Shown: positions 9,415-18,156, numbered from the stretch's first letter. The stretch: DNA of 56,137 nucleotides from Acidobacteriota bacterium (GCA_016870995.1 VFZU01000024.1:1-56137); one strand, 5' to 3'. Notes: generated from the letters alone by a model not told the origin. Numbers and translations are program-made.

Positions 9415-9813
9415 TTATGGCTTGCGATCTGGCGTATTGGGGTCCTTCGGATCGAGCTTTGTATCTTCCTGACAACACCAGCACTTGCCCGGCGAATAGG
9501 TGCGGATGTAGCAGATCTCACACCAATAGCTCACGCCCAGCCGCTCACCGCTTTGAAAAACGTAGAGAGGCTTGGTGTGAATCTCATCGATCACAAAGTT
9601 TCCTTCACCCCTCGCCTTGCCTTCCACCTCAAGCTTTCCGCCAATCAACCGCTCGTCGTCGAGCACCTTCCCCACCGCATCATCGCTTTCAAGCGCAATC
9701 AACCGCCCACCGACCTCAAGCTTCCGCCCCGCCACCAGCTTCCCGCGCAGCTTCGCCCCGCTGTCAAGCCCACTCAAAAGGGCTGGCACCAAAAACAACG
9801 TGCGGCGTCTCAT
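9415..9813 (-). CDS. Conserved-looking secreted Cys-rich protein, unknown
   Basis: A 132-residue protein with an N-terminal signal-like segment (MRRRTLFLVPALLSG), a beta-rich middle (about 20-85) and a C-terminal cysteine cluster: YWCEIC followed about ten residues later by CWCC. The CxxC/CxCC arrangement suggests a bound metal or disulphides. I recall similar tails in acidobacterial hypothetical proteins but cannot name a family. Its start is only nine bases from the start of the divergent secreted-protein gene. A CATAAT at 9824-9819 on this strand is well placed as a -10 for a leaderless transcript beginning at the ATG. Confidence 0.65.
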   Translation of the reverse strand: MRRRTLFLVPALLSGLDSGAKLRGKLVAGRKLEVGGRLIALESDDAVGKVLDDERLIGGKLEVEGKARGEGNFVIDEIHTKPLYVFQSGERLGVSYWCEICYIRTYSPGKCWCCQEDTKLDPKDPNTPDRKP

Positions 9814-9822
9814 ACTCTAATT

Positions 9823-11316
9823 ATGACGCCGCGCCTGCTCTGCGTTAGTTTCTTGCTCGGCTGCCAGCTTCTGGCTCTCGATGTCTCTGGCAAAGTCATC
9901 GACTCCACTACCGGGAAACCTGTCGCCAAATGCAATCTCGTAATCGGCACCGAAGCCCAGGTCTCCCTCAACACGCTTACAGACGCGGAAGGCAATTTCA
10001 AATTCACAAACCTCAGCGAGGGCAACTATCTTCTCGTCGCCGTGAGAAAAGGCTACCTTCCCAAAGCTTACGGTTCTTCCATTCCGCAGAATCCAGGCCG
10101 CCTGTCGACCCTCAGGGAAGACACTTCCAACATCTTGCTTCGCATGATCCGCACCAGCGTTATTGCCGGCCGCGTTCACGACGAAGATGGCGACCCCGTC
10201 GGCTACGCCACGGTCATCGTCTTCAAGGAAATCCGCCGCGAGAGTGGGCGCATCGATTACACTCAGGCCGCCGCTGGCCGCGCAGAATCTGACGGCACAT
10301 ACAGCATCTCGGACATCCCTCCCGGCGAATACCGGCTTTTTGTAACATCAACCAGCCACATCGGCCCCAAGGCCTTCCCACCAACTTGGCACAGCCCAGC
10401 GCTCCTACGCCTGCGCCAGGGAGAAACGCTTTTCGACACAAACATCCAGATGCGCCTCACTGCAGTGCACTCGATTTCCGGGCGCCTCATACCGCCCGCA
10501 GGCGACGAGGCCAAGATGTATTCAGTTCGCCTCATCCCACGTAACGCCTCCCTCTCCCTGCTCGGCATCGTCAACCCCAGCGTCCAACTCAGAACATCCA
10601 CCGGCGAATTCACTGGCGCATCCATACCTGCTGGCGATTAGACACTCCAGGTGGTGCGAGAAGACATGCACACCCACGAAGTCGCGCTCCGGATGGACCT
10701 AAGCATCTATGCGAACCAGAACGACCTTCTCGTCGCCCCACGCCCCCTCACCGCCATTGCTGGACGCATCCAGTTTGAAAAAGGCCTCCCCGCCATGGAG
10801 CCGGAAAAGCTGAAGATTCTGATCTCTGCCACGGACACAGATCTCTCCACTACAGTTCGCCCGATCGCAGTCCGCGCGGATCGCAGCTTCGAAGCTGCGA
10901 ACCTCTCGCTTGCCACCTACAAGTTCACTGTCACCGACGCTTCAGGCACGCCGCTCCTGCTCGAAGAATCCGCCTTCAATCTCGCCCAAGGACTTTCCGG
11001 CCCGCTCACACTGAATGTCAAAGGCATCACCCCAACACTCAAGGCGACGGCCTCACCTTCTGCCACAGTCCTCGCGATTCTCGGTGGCAATTCGCAAACA
11101 TACAGCGGTCAACCCACAACCCTGCGCCTCCCCCCAGGCGACCATGCACTCATCGCCTTCGAAGACCTGGATTCAAGCCTGCTGACAGACCCAGCCATCA
11201 TTGAAAAACTCCGCCCACTGGCAGCCAAAGTGTCGCTCAACGCCAGCGACAACAAAACCCTCGACGTCCCCACCCTTTCCTTCGCTCAACTCGAAAAACT
11301 AACTCAACCGCGCTGA
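9823..11316 (+). pseudogene. Carboxypeptidase-regulatory-like secreted protein with in-frame amber
   Basis: One reading frame of 498 codons is interrupted by a single TAG at 10639-10641. Before it: a signal peptide (TPRLLCVSFLLGCQLLALD), a carboxypeptidase-regulatory-like beta-sandwich (KVIDSTTGKPVAKCNLV, about 22-100) and a second such domain (about 115-200). After it the same frame continues with TLQVVREDMHTHEVALRMDL and further beta-rich sequence to the stop at 11316. The context AGD[stop]TLQV fits the common AG.Y.L.V pattern, so the lost residue was probably Tyr. Either half might still be made; an ATG lies at 10663 for the second half. The function of the intact protein is unknown but it would be an exported protein. 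Confidence 0.7.
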
Positions 11317-12834
11317 GTTCACAAACTCCTCAAGTCGCCTCAAGATCCCACCCGGCTTCACCCCCGCTTCAGCGATCGCATTCGCCCGCTCCTGAGTATC
11401 GGCAACCGCATAAATCCGCAGCTCATCGGCATTGCCTGAGGGCCTCACATGGGTCACATCTCCGTTGGCGAAAATCATCCGCACGCCATCGGTCAAATCG
11501 ATCCGCTTCAGCTCTCCCTCGAAAAACTCGCCGATCACTTTCGGCGTCAGCGCCTCGAGGATTTTCAAGCTAGTCGCCCGCGGGAACTCCTTCAACAACG
11601 CTGCCTTGCTGAACCTCGCTGGCAGCCGGTCAAACAATTCCCCGAGCGTCCCGCCCTCCACCGCAAACAGCGCGCACAGCAAAGGCAAAAACGCATCCCG
11701 CGTTGCCAGCGCCTTCAATCCCGGTAAATCCGATCCCAACAAGAATCCACCGTTCGCCTCCCACCCGCACACCACCTTCCTTCCAGCCTGAATCGCCGCA
11801 TCCATCCCCGCGATCACAAACGGCGACCCGATCCTGGTCTTCGGCTCCAGCGCCCCAGCAAGCGCCCCGCGATCGATCGCATCATTGCAGCTAATCGGCA
11901 CCACAACTGCATCCGCCTTCAGATACTCGGCCACCACCATCCCCAACAAATCCCCGCCAAAGAACCGAGCCCTTCCCTCTGAATTCACACCCAACAGCAG
12001 CGGCCGGTCGCTATCGCCATCGATCGAGACCACCGCATCGAAAGGCCCATCCACCAGCCTCTGAATCAGTTCCAGTTGTGACGCCTCGATATTCTCGGTG
12101 TCCATCGGAACAAACGTCTCGCTTCGCCCCGCCGCCACCACCTCGGCCCCAAGCTTCTCGAGTAAAGTCACCAGCAGATCTCTGCCAACGGCGGAATGTT
12201 GATACACCAGAATCTTCCGCCCCGCGAGCGACTTCCCCGCGAAGAATTGCACATACCGCTCGAGATACATTTCTGCCGCGGCACCAGTCTCAGCAGGCAA
12301 GGCGGTAGGCTTCACCTTGAACTGCCCCTCGTTGTTGAACAACGATTCCCCAGCCTCCTCTTCATACAACCGCCCCCGCACCTCAGCCACACGAGCCTGA
12401 ATCGGCGCTTCATGCTCCTTCAGCAACTCACCCAGCGAAGTATTCAACTTGTACCCATTGCGGTTAAACGGGATGTGGCTCCCGGTCACCATCAGCGACC
12501 CTTTACCTGCCTGAAGCGCAAAGTAAGTCAGCGCCGGTGTTGGAATTCGACCGCAATTCACCGGCACCATCCCCGCCGCCTTCAATGCCTCTACAGCCGC
12601 CACCGCCAAATCCGGCGAACTCGGCCTCAAGTCATAGGCGAAGTAAAACTCATCCCCCCGCACCACGCCGCCCACAGCAAGTGGCAACGACTGCAAATAC
12701 TCCACCTCGGCCAGCACATTCAGATAAATCTCCAGCGCCGTCAGGTGAACAATTTCCCCCCGGCGTCCACTGGTGCCAAATTTAAGCTCAACCGGCTGGT
12801 AAGAAAGTGAAGAAAGAAGCGTCACGCTTTTCAT
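11299..12834 (-). CDS. Phosphomannomutase/phosphoglucomutase
   Basis: A 511-residue alpha-D-phosphohexomutase that moves phosphate between C1 and C6 of a hexose, feeding sugar-nucleotide synthesis. Visible motifs are the N-terminal KFGTSGRRGE, the phosphoserine loop TGSHIPFNRNGYK (Ser119, usually TASHNP), the metal loop DGDSDR (272-277), the sugar-binding GWEANGGF and the phosphate-binding RPSGNADELR. The departure TGSHIP from TASHNP may reflect a subfamily. I chose ATG 12834 because the longer frame to 12954 adds 40 residues that lie over the 3' end of the GMC gene. It overlaps the pseudogene's last 18 bases (convergent). Confidence 0.9.
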   Translation of the reverse strand: MKSVTLLSSLSYQPVELKFGTSGRRGEIVHLTALEIYLNVLAEVEYLQSLPLAVGGVVRGDEFYFAYDLRPSSPDLAVAAVEALKAAGMVPVNCGRIPTPALTYFALQAGKGSLMVTGSHIPFNRNGYKLNTSLGELLKEHEAPIQARVAEVRGRLYEEEAGESLFNNEGQFKVKPTALPAETGAAAEMYLERYVQFFAGKSLAGRKILVYQHSAVGRDLLVTLLEKLGAEVVAAGRSETFVPMDTENIEASQLELIQRLVDGPFDAVVSIDGDSDRPLLLGVNSEGRARFFGGDLLGMVVAEYLKADAVVVPISCNDAIDRGALAGALEPKTRIGSPFVIAGMDAAIQAGRKVVCGWEANGGFLLGSDLPGLKALATRDAFLPLLCALFAVEGGTLGELFDRLPARFSKAALLKEFPRATSLKILEALTPKVIGEFFEGELKRIDLTDGVRMIFANGDVTHVRPSGNADELRIYAVADTQERANAIAEAGVKPGGILRRLEEFVNSARLS

Positions 12835-12851
12835 TCTCTCCAACCCAAGCC

Positions 12852-14504
12852 CTAAACCATCCGCTTCGAGTACTCCCGAGTAATGTAGTCGCAAGCCCGC
12901 ACTGTGATCGCCATCATCGTCAGCGTCGGGTTCTGACAGCCAGAACTCACCCATGCCGCGCCATCCGTCACGAACACATTCTCAACGTCATGCGCCTGGT
13001 TGTACTTGTTCAGCACACCCTTCTTCGGGTCATTGCTCATACGCGCCGTCCCGATCTCGTGAATGCAGAACCCGGGCACCGAATACTGGCCGGTCTTTTG
13101 GATGTTCTTCGCGCCTGCCGCATCCAGCATTTCCGCAGCCTGGCTGCGGCCATCCTCCCAAAGTTTCTTCTCATTATCGCTCCAGTCCGCGCTGATCTTT
13201 AGAGTGGGAATCCCCCACGCATCCCGCTTCGAGCGATCGAGCACCGCCTGATTCTCGGCCCGCGCCAGACACTCGCCCCACAATCCGAGGTTGATCGAAT
13301 ACTGTCCATTGCGAACGGCGTTCTTGTACGCAGCACCAAACCCGGGCGAGTTGAAGCTAAACGAAGGCGTCGACCCACCCTGGTAACCGTACCCGCGAAT
13401 AAAGCCATTCGTCATCTTCTCTTTGATGTTGCGGAACCGCGGAACATAAATCCCATTCGGCCTGCGCGGTGCGCCCGCCCATGGCTTCGACTCGAACATC
13501 GGCATCAATCCACTCGCGCCACCCTGATAAATGTGGTCCATCAGGTACCGGCCCAGCGCGCCCGACGAATTACAAATATTCGAATTCAACAACAAGCGCG
13601 TCGACTCCAGCGTCGAGGCACACAACACAATCACTTTCGCCCGCACCTTCTTGATCTCGCGCGTCTTCGTATCGACGTACTCGATTCCGTCCGCCTTGCC
13701 CCCATCCTGCATCATCACGCGGGCCGCAGCGGCGTTCGTCAGCAGCGTCATCCTTCCCGTCTTCATAGCATCAGCCACGGTCGTGAAGGGCGACGAGAAG
13801 TAGCTCGTCGTAACGCAACCCCGCTCACAAGGCCCGCAATAGTGGCAGGGCTGCCGGCCATTCAGCGCCTTGGTCAAAATCGCCACACGACCCATCGTCA
13901 CCACCCGCCCCATCTTTGCCTTCACCTGTTCTCGCAGGTGCGCCTCGGTACAGGTAAATTCCATCGCCGGCTGATAAATCGAATCCGGCAATTGATCCAA
14001 CCCCTCCGACATCCCCGAGATCCCCACATACTTCTCTACTTCCTCGTAGTAAGGCACCAGGTCCTTGTACTCAATCGGCCAATCCTCGCCATACCCATCC
14101 CGCGAGGCAGCCTTGAAATCGATATCCCCCATCCGGTAGCTCTGCCGGCCCCAACTCAAACTGCGTCCACCCACCACACGCATCCGGATCCAGTTAAACG
14201 GCTTGTCCTGCGTATATGGATTCTCGGTATCGTTGACAAACCACTTGTAATTGTATTCCGAGCACGCATAGCATTTGCCCTGAATCGGCCGGTCCTGAAA
14301 CACTTTCGGCGACATCCCCAAATACGGCAATTGCCAGGGTTGCGTGTGCTCCGAATAATCCTTCTTCGTCACATTGCCGCCAGCCTCGAGCAAGGCCACT
14401 TTCATCCCACTCTCGGTCAATTTTTTCGCCGCCCATCCACCCGTCGCGCCGCTCCCCACCACGATCGCGTCAAAACGTTCCGCCTGCGTTGCTTGAAATG
14501 CCAT
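12852..14504 (-). CDS. GMC family FAD-dependent oxidoreductase
   Basis: A 550-residue glucose-methanol-choline oxidoreductase. The FAD-binding GSGATGGW motif is at about 17-24, and the C-terminal active-site part has CIHEIGTARMS (catalytic His) and CQNPTLTMMA (Asn). A four-cysteine motif (CHYCGPCERGC) near the middle is typical of the bacterial dehydrogenase branch and could hold an Fe-S cluster or a structural metal. No twin-arginine signal is visible. The small subunit (gluconate-dehydrogenase subunit 3 type) and cytochrome that often accompany this branch are not adjacent. It is co-directional with the phosphohexomutase (17 bases) and divergent from the ATP synthase genes. Confidence 0.88.
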   Translation of the reverse strand: MAFQATQAERFDAIVVGSGATGGWAAKKLTESGMKVALLEAGGNVTKKDYSEHTQPWQLPYLGMSPKVFQDRPIQGKCYACSEYNYKWFVNDTENPYTQDKPFNWIRMRVVGGRSLSWGRQSYRMGDIDFKAASRDGYGEDWPIEYKDLVPYYEEVEKYVGISGMSEGLDQLPDSIYQPAMEFTCTEAHLREQVKAKMGRVVTMGRVAILTKALNGRQPCHYCGPCERGCVTTSYFSSPFTTVADAMKTGRMTLLTNAAAARVMMQDGGKADGIEYVDTKTREIKKVRAKVIVLCASTLESTRLLLNSNICNSSGALGRYLMDHIYQGGASGLMPMFESKPWAGAPRRPNGIYVPRFRNIKEKMTNGFIRGYGYQGGSTPSFSFNSPGFGAAYKNAVRNGQYSINLGLWGECLARAENQAVLDRSKRDAWGIPTLKISADWSDNEKKLWEDGRSQAAEMLDAAGAKNIQKTGQYSVPGFCIHEIGTARMSNDPKKGVLNKYNQAHDVENVFVTDGAAWVSSGCQNPTLTMMAITVRACDYITREYSKRMV

Positions 14505-14520
14505 GTAGACAATATATAAG
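14493..14520 (+). promoter_or_regulatory. Candidate promoter for the F0 ATP synthase operon
   Basis: TTGAAA (14493-14498) and TATAAG (14515-14520) are separated by 16 bases. The element overlaps the first codons of the divergent GMC gene, because only 25 bases separate the two starts. The AT-rich run ATATATAAG stands out in this GC-rich sequence. If correct, the transcript would begin near 14527, leaving almost no leader before the TTG start at 14530. The same run could serve the other strand. Confidence 0.35.
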
Positions 14521-14529
14521 AGGATCTTC

Positions 14530-14730
14530 TTGGGAAAAGCTGCCGCCTACATGGGCCTACCTTTTGTTCTGCTCGCCGCCATCGCCGGAGGCTACTACGC
14601 CGGCCAGTGGATCGACCAGACCTACGGCACAAAGTACGCCAACGTCATCGGCCTCATGCTCGGCTTCGGCCTCGGCCTTTACGAGGTCATGCGCCAACTC
14701 AAGTTCCTCGAACGCAACTCTAATAAATGA
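14530..14730 (+). CDS. AtpI/AtpZ-like small ATP synthase accessory protein
   Basis: A 66-residue protein with two membrane helices (about 8-22 and 38-57) and the pattern GGYYAGQWIDQTYGT typical of the AtpI/AtpZ group (putative F0F1-ATPase subunit), which heads many atp operons and helps ring assembly or Mg2+/Ca2+ supply. The TTG start at 14530 has AGAGGA seven bases upstream; an ATG at 14551 would shorten it by seven residues. It is the first gene of a four-gene F0 cluster. Confidence 0.8.
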   Translation: MGKAAAYMGLPFVLLAAIAGGYYAGQWIDQTYGTKYANVIGLMLGFGLGLYEVMRQLKFLERNSNK

Positions 14731-14733
14731 ACT

Positions 14734-15096
14734 GTGACTGAATACCGCGCCAAATCAAACAACATCCTCCGCTGCGCCGGCGGCTTGGCCGTCCTGGGCC
14801 TCGCAGTCTTCGCCTCCTGGCGTGGCCGCGATAGCGCCCTGGCATTCCTTGGATCAGCCGCCGTCAGCGTCCTCAGTCTCTGGGTGCTTGCCCGCGGGAT
14901 CGACATCCTGGGGCAGGGCCGCACCTCCTGGCTCAGGGGCTTCGGCTTCGTTGTCCGTTTCCTCATCTATGCCCTCGCCCTGTCTGCTATCATTAAGGCT
15001 TATCCGACCCGGAATCTGGAAGTGTTTTTCGGTATTTTCCTGTCCATTCTGGCAATCGGCTTAGAAGCCCTCATCGAGTCTTACAAGAATGCATGA
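14734..15096 (+). CDS. ATP synthase subunit I-like membrane protein
   Basis: A 120-residue protein with four hydrophobic segments (about 13-28, 35-54, 66-88, 95-112), matching the size and topology of ATP synthase I-chain proteins (AtpI) encoded just before subunit a. It starts with GTG three bases after the preceding stop and overlaps the start of the subunit a gene by eight bases, so translation is probably coupled. It is assigned mostly by position and topology. AtpI is thought to assist assembly of the c-ring and is not part of the final enzyme. Confidence 0.7.
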   Translation: MTEYRAKSNNILRCAGGLAVLGLAVFASWRGRDSALAFLGSAAVSVLSLWVLARGIDILGQGRTSWLRGFGFVVRFLIYALALSAIIKAYPTRNLEVFFGIFLSILAIGLEALIESYKNA

Positions 15097-15829
15097 ACAT
15101 GAACTCTGGTTCACTGCGCTGTTGAACCAATACCTCGCTGGCCCTGCCAACGCTCTCATCGGCCTCGCTGGCCAACACGCACACGATCCCGCCAAACCCT
15201 GGTCCAATTACAACGCCATGCTGGTGCTGATCATCGCCTTCCTCCTCGTCCTGCCCTGGATCGTCCGCGCCGGCCTCAGCCTTTCGAAGCCCGGTGCTCT
15301 GCAGCAAATCGGCGAACTTTTCATCAATTTCATCAAGACCCAGGCGGAAGAAGTCATCGGTCACGGTTCGCACAAGTACATCTACTGGTTTGCCACCTGC
15401 TTTGTCTTCATCCTGTTCTCGAATCTGCTCGGCGTCATCCCCACTTTTGAGAGCCCCACCATGGCCCCCGCCGTACCGCTCGGCATCGCTGTCGCCACCT
15501 TCCTTTACTACAACGGCGTCGGCATCAAGGCCCAGGGCATCGTCGGCCATCTGAAGCATCTCATGGGTCCCGTCTGGTGGTTGGCCCCCTTCATGTTCGC
15601 CATCGAACTGATCTCTCACTTTATCCGCCCTGTCTCGCTCACCATTCGTCTTTTCGCGAACATGCTCGCCGGCGAACAGGTCACCATCGCCTTCATGAAT
15701 CTGGTGCCCATCGGCATCCCCGCGGCCCTTATGGGTCTGCACACCTTCGTCAGCTTCCTCCAGGCCTTCATCTTCACCATCCTCACGATGGCTTATGTCG
15801 GCATGGCCGTCGCCCACGAAGATCACTAA
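15089..15829 (+). CDS. atpB: F0F1 ATP synthase subunit a
   Basis: A 246-residue F0 subunit a that forms the ion half-channels against the c-ring. Several membrane helices are visible and the conserved helix carries the essential arginine in SLTIRLFANMLAGEQ. The next helix includes QAFIFTILTMAYVGMA. The start overlaps the upstream AtpI-like gene by eight bases. Subunit c follows, but subunits b, delta, alpha, gamma, beta and epsilon are not nearby, so the ATP synthase genes are split into at least two clusters in this genome. Confidence 0.95.
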   Translation: MHEHELWFTALLNQYLAGPANALIGLAGQHAHDPAKPWSNYNAMLVLIIAFLLVLPWIVRAGLSLSKPGALQQIGELFINFIKTQAEEVIGHGSHKYIYWFATCFVFILFSNLLGVIPTFESPTMAPAVPLGIAVATFLYYNGVGIKAQGIVGHLKHLMGPVWWLAPFMFAIELISHFIRPVSLTIRLFANMLAGEQVTIAFMNLVPIGIPAALMGLHTFVSFLQAFIFTILTMAYVGMAVAHEDH

Positions 15830-15915
15830 ACAAGTTTCGCCAGACAGTGTGAGCCTTGGGCGTCCCAACGCACCATCGGAACCACCTCCTGCCAGGCAAT
15901 TTCAAACAAGTCTAA

Positions 15916-15921
15916 AAGGAG
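15916..15921 (+). promoter_or_regulatory. Strong ribosome-binding site of the subunit c gene
   Basis: AAGGAG lies ten bases before ATG 15932, in a 102-base leader that separates the subunit a stop from this start. Most genes in the window have weak or no Shine-Dalgarno sequence, so this one stands out. It fits the need for many copies of subunit c per enzyme. Confidence 0.6.
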
Positions 15922-15931
15922 ACTTAACAAC

Positions 15932-16219
15932 ATGCGTAACAAAGCAATGATGATTCTGTTCTTGCTCGCTTTCGCCGCCCCCATCTTTGCCCAGTCCTCT
16001 GGTCAGCCGATGGTCGGTGAAAAAGGCATCCTGCTCCCGGCTTTCGCCATGGCCATTGCCGCCGGTCTTTGCGGCCGCGGTCAGGGTCAGGCCATCGCCT
16101 CCGCCGCCGAAGGCATCGCTCGTAATCCCGGCGCCGCCGGTAAGATCCAGACCCTGCTCCTCATCGGTCTGGCCTTTATCGAGTCGCTCGCCCTGTTCAC
16201 CTTCGTGAAGGTTGGCTAG
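15932..16219 (+). CDS. atpE: F0F1 ATP synthase subunit c
   Basis: A 95-residue proteolipid subunit of the rotor ring. It begins with a signal-peptide-like segment (NKAMMILFLLAFAAPIFAQ) before the usual two-helix hairpin, so the precursor is probably processed. The loop GIARNPGA and the ion-binding carboxylate in LAFIESLALF are clear. Gln in helix 1 (GQGQAI) and Ser after the Glu match two positions of the Na+-binding signature, but Leu and Phe replace the Thr and Tyr of Na+ enzymes, so proton coupling is more likely. It is the last recognisable atp gene here; an aldolase gene follows after 17 bases. Confidence 0.93.
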   Translation: MRNKAMMILFLLAFAAPIFAQSSGQPMVGEKGILLPAFAMAIAAGLCGRGQGQAIASAAEGIARNPGAAGKIQTLLLIGLAFIESLALFTFVKVG

Positions 16220-16236
16220 TTATCCGGGCGGGAAGT

Positions 16237-17130
16237 ATGCCACAACTCAAACTTAGCGGCATCTTTCCGCCCATCCCCACCCCGTTCAACCACTCCGGCG
16301 ACATCTACAACGCCAAAATCCGCCACAACATCGAAAAGTGGAATCTCACCACCCTCTCCGGCTACGTTGTCTGCGGCTCCACTGGCGAATCTGTCTACCT
16401 CACTGAACCAGAGAAACTCTACCTCTGGGAAGAAGTCGCCAAATTCACCCCCTCAAACAAACTCCTCCTCGCCGGCACCGGCATGGAAAGCGTCCGCGAA
16501 ACCATCCACCTCACCAACCGCGCCGCCGATCTCGGCTACAAATGCGCGATGATCCGCACGCCACACTACTACAAGAATCTCCTCAACAACCTCGAGTCTC
16601 AGGCCCTCTACTTCCGCGCTGTCGCCGACCAGGCCAAGATCCCGCTGATGATCTACAACTGGCCTCAAGCCACCAGCCTCGACATCTCCGTCGACACCGT
16701 AGCTCTGCTCAGCGAACACCCCAACATCATCGCCATCAAAGAATCCAGCGGCGACATGGACAAACTCTCGGCCCTCATCAAAGCCGTCAAGCCGGGCTTC
16801 CAGGTCCTCAACGGCAGCGCGCCCAACCTGGCCGCCAGCCTCCGTGCCGGAGCCGTCGGCGCTGTCCTCGCCTACGCAAGCGCCGCCCCCTTCTCCTGCC
16901 TCACCATCGCCGAGGCCATCATGAAGCGCGAATACGAAGCCGCCGAAGACTGGCAAAACCGCATCCGCGAAGCCGCCCTTCTGGTCACCGTCAAGTACGG
17001 CATCCCCGGCCTCAAGTACGCAATGGATTTCAATGGCTACTATGGTGGCCCCCCGCGCCTCCCGCTCATCCCCATTTCCCGCGCGACTCAACTCGAAATC
17101 GAAACCGCCTTCCACAACCTGCGAGGTTAA
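16237..17130 (+). CDS. DapA-family aldolase/synthase
   Basis: A 297-residue TIM-barrel enzyme of the dihydrodipicolinate synthase/N-acetylneuraminate lyase family, which uses a Schiff-base lysine to join or split pyruvate-type substrates. Lys168 is in IIAIKESSG, Tyr140 in LMIYNWP, and the substrate loop is GSTGES (48-52), where true DapA has GTTGE. That difference and the HOGA-like look suggest a 4-hydroxy-2-oxoglutarate aldolase-type or other catabolic role, not lysine synthesis. It is probably cotranscribed with atpE (17 bases) and yceH (6 bases). Confidence 0.85.
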   Translation: MPQLKLSGIFPPIPTPFNHSGDIYNAKIRHNIEKWNLTTLSGYVVCGSTGESVYLTEPEKLYLWEEVAKFTPSNKLLLAGTGMESVRETIHLTNRAADLGYKCAMIRTPHYYKNLLNNLESQALYFRAVADQAKIPLMIYNWPQATSLDISVDTVALLSEHPNIIAIKESSGDMDKLSALIKAVKPGFQVLNGSAPNLAASLRAGAVGAVLAYASAAPFSCLTIAEAIMKREYEAAEDWQNRIREAALLVTVKYGIPGLKYAMDFNGYYGGPPRLPLIPISRATQLEIETAFHNLRG

Positions 17131-17136
17131 CCCCCC

Positions 17137-17763
17137 ATGCCCCACTTCGATCTCAACGCCATCGAACAACGTGTCCTCGGCGCGCTGATTGAAAAAGAGA
17201 TGGCCACCCCCGAGTATTACCCGCTCTCACTGAACGCCCTCGTCAACGCCTCGAACCAAAAGAACAACCGAGAACCGGTCATGCAGCTCGTCGAGGCAGA
17301 CGTCCTCAATGCGATCGAAATCATGCGCCACAAGGGTGTCGCCTATGAGCACTCTGGCCGCGAACACCGCGTCCCCAAGTATTCTCAAGGTCTCGGCCAA
17401 AAACTGAACCTCGGCAACAAAGACCTCGCGATCCTCAGCGTCCTCCTCTGCCGCCGCCCACAAACTCCCGGTGAACTCCGCGGCCGCACCCAAAGCCTCT
17501 ACCAGTTCGAAGACCTCGACGCCGTCCTCTCCACCCTCAGCCGCCTCTCGAGCAAAGAAGAACCCCTCGTCCAGGAACTCCCCAAAGCCCCCGGCACCAA
17601 AGAAGCCCGCTGGACCCACCTCCTCGGCGACTCGATCCCTGAGGTCACTTTCCAGGAAGCTCCCACCCGCCAAGCCACCCCATCTCGCATCGACGAACTC
17701 GAAGCCCGCGTCAAAACCCTCGAAGACTTCGTCGACCGCCTCAAATCCCAACTCGGCCTCTAG
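17137..17763 (+). CDS. YceH-like DUF480 protein
   Basis: A 208-residue protein of the DUF480/UPF0502 family (E. coli YceH). Typical pattern: LNAIEQRVLGALIEKEMATPEYYPLS... followed by ALVNASNQKNNREPV, then a second winged-helix-like repeat (about 85-165) and a C-terminal coiled coil (RIDELEARVKTLEDFVDRL). The family has a double winged-helix fold and no firmly established function. It starts six bases after the aldolase stop. Confidence in the family is high; the role is unknown. Confidence 0.9.
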   Translation: MPHFDLNAIEQRVLGALIEKEMATPEYYPLSLNALVNASNQKNNREPVMQLVEADVLNAIEIMRHKGVAYEHSGREHRVPKYSQGLGQKLNLGNKDLAILSVLLCRRPQTPGELRGRTQSLYQFEDLDAVLSTLSRLSSKEEPLVQELPKAPGTKEARWTHLLGDSIPEVTFQEAPTRQATPSRIDELEARVKTLEDFVDRLKSQLGL

Positions 17764-17844
17764 CCTGGCTTTCCTTTCCTTTCGGAATTGAGCCAAAGAT
17801 CCCCACAGAGATATTGGCGTTATCATTCCAAGTAGGACCAAGCA

Positions 17845-18156
17845 ATGGCTAAAGATTATGTCGAATACCGGGACGGCCAGCATTACTTATTGGGAAGCAG
17901 AGTTCCGCTTTATCTGATAGCCGTCGCGTACACAGAAGGCACAACTCCAGAGGAAATTTGCAGCAGCTATCCTTCGCTTAATCTGGAGAAGATCTTCGGA
18001 GCAATTGCCTTTTTCCTTGCCAACAAGGCAACAATTCAAGCTGAAATCGCGCAATCGCATTTGGATAGGCAAGCCTTTCTCGCGTCTCATCCGAGCTACC
18101 CGGATCTCAAGGCAAAGCTTGCAGCCTTCCGGCTGGAATCTTCCTCAAAGTTCTGA
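17845..18156 (+). CDS. DUF433 antitoxin-like protein, copy 1
   Basis: A 103-residue protein of the DUF433 type: KDYVEYRDGQHYLLGSRVPL, then TTPEEICSSYPSLNLEKIFGAI and a helical tail. DUF433 proteins usually sit directly before DUF5615 (PIN-like) proteins and are taken as antitoxins with a DNA-binding helical domain. Here the partner starts at the very next base after the stop codon. Codon choice is clearly less C-rich than in yceH upstream, which hints at acquisition from elsewhere. A second, host-like copy of the pair lies 1.8 kb downstream. Confidence 0.85.
   Translation: MAKDYVEYRDGQHYLLGSRVPLYLIAVAYTEGTTPEEICSSYPSLNLEKIFGAIAFFLANKATIQAEIAQSHLDRQAFLASHPSYPDLKAKLAAFRLESSSKF

Noticed and set aside
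13533-14519. A 328-codon open frame on the plus strand
   Set aside because: It is the shadow of the GMC oxidoreductase gene; the product is His/Arg/Pro-rich with no plausible fold.
15932-16219. Na+-translocating ATP synthase
   Set aside because: Only Gln, Glu and Ser of the Na+ signature are present; the Thr and Tyr positions are Leu and Phe, and the Gln also occurs in proton-driven rings.
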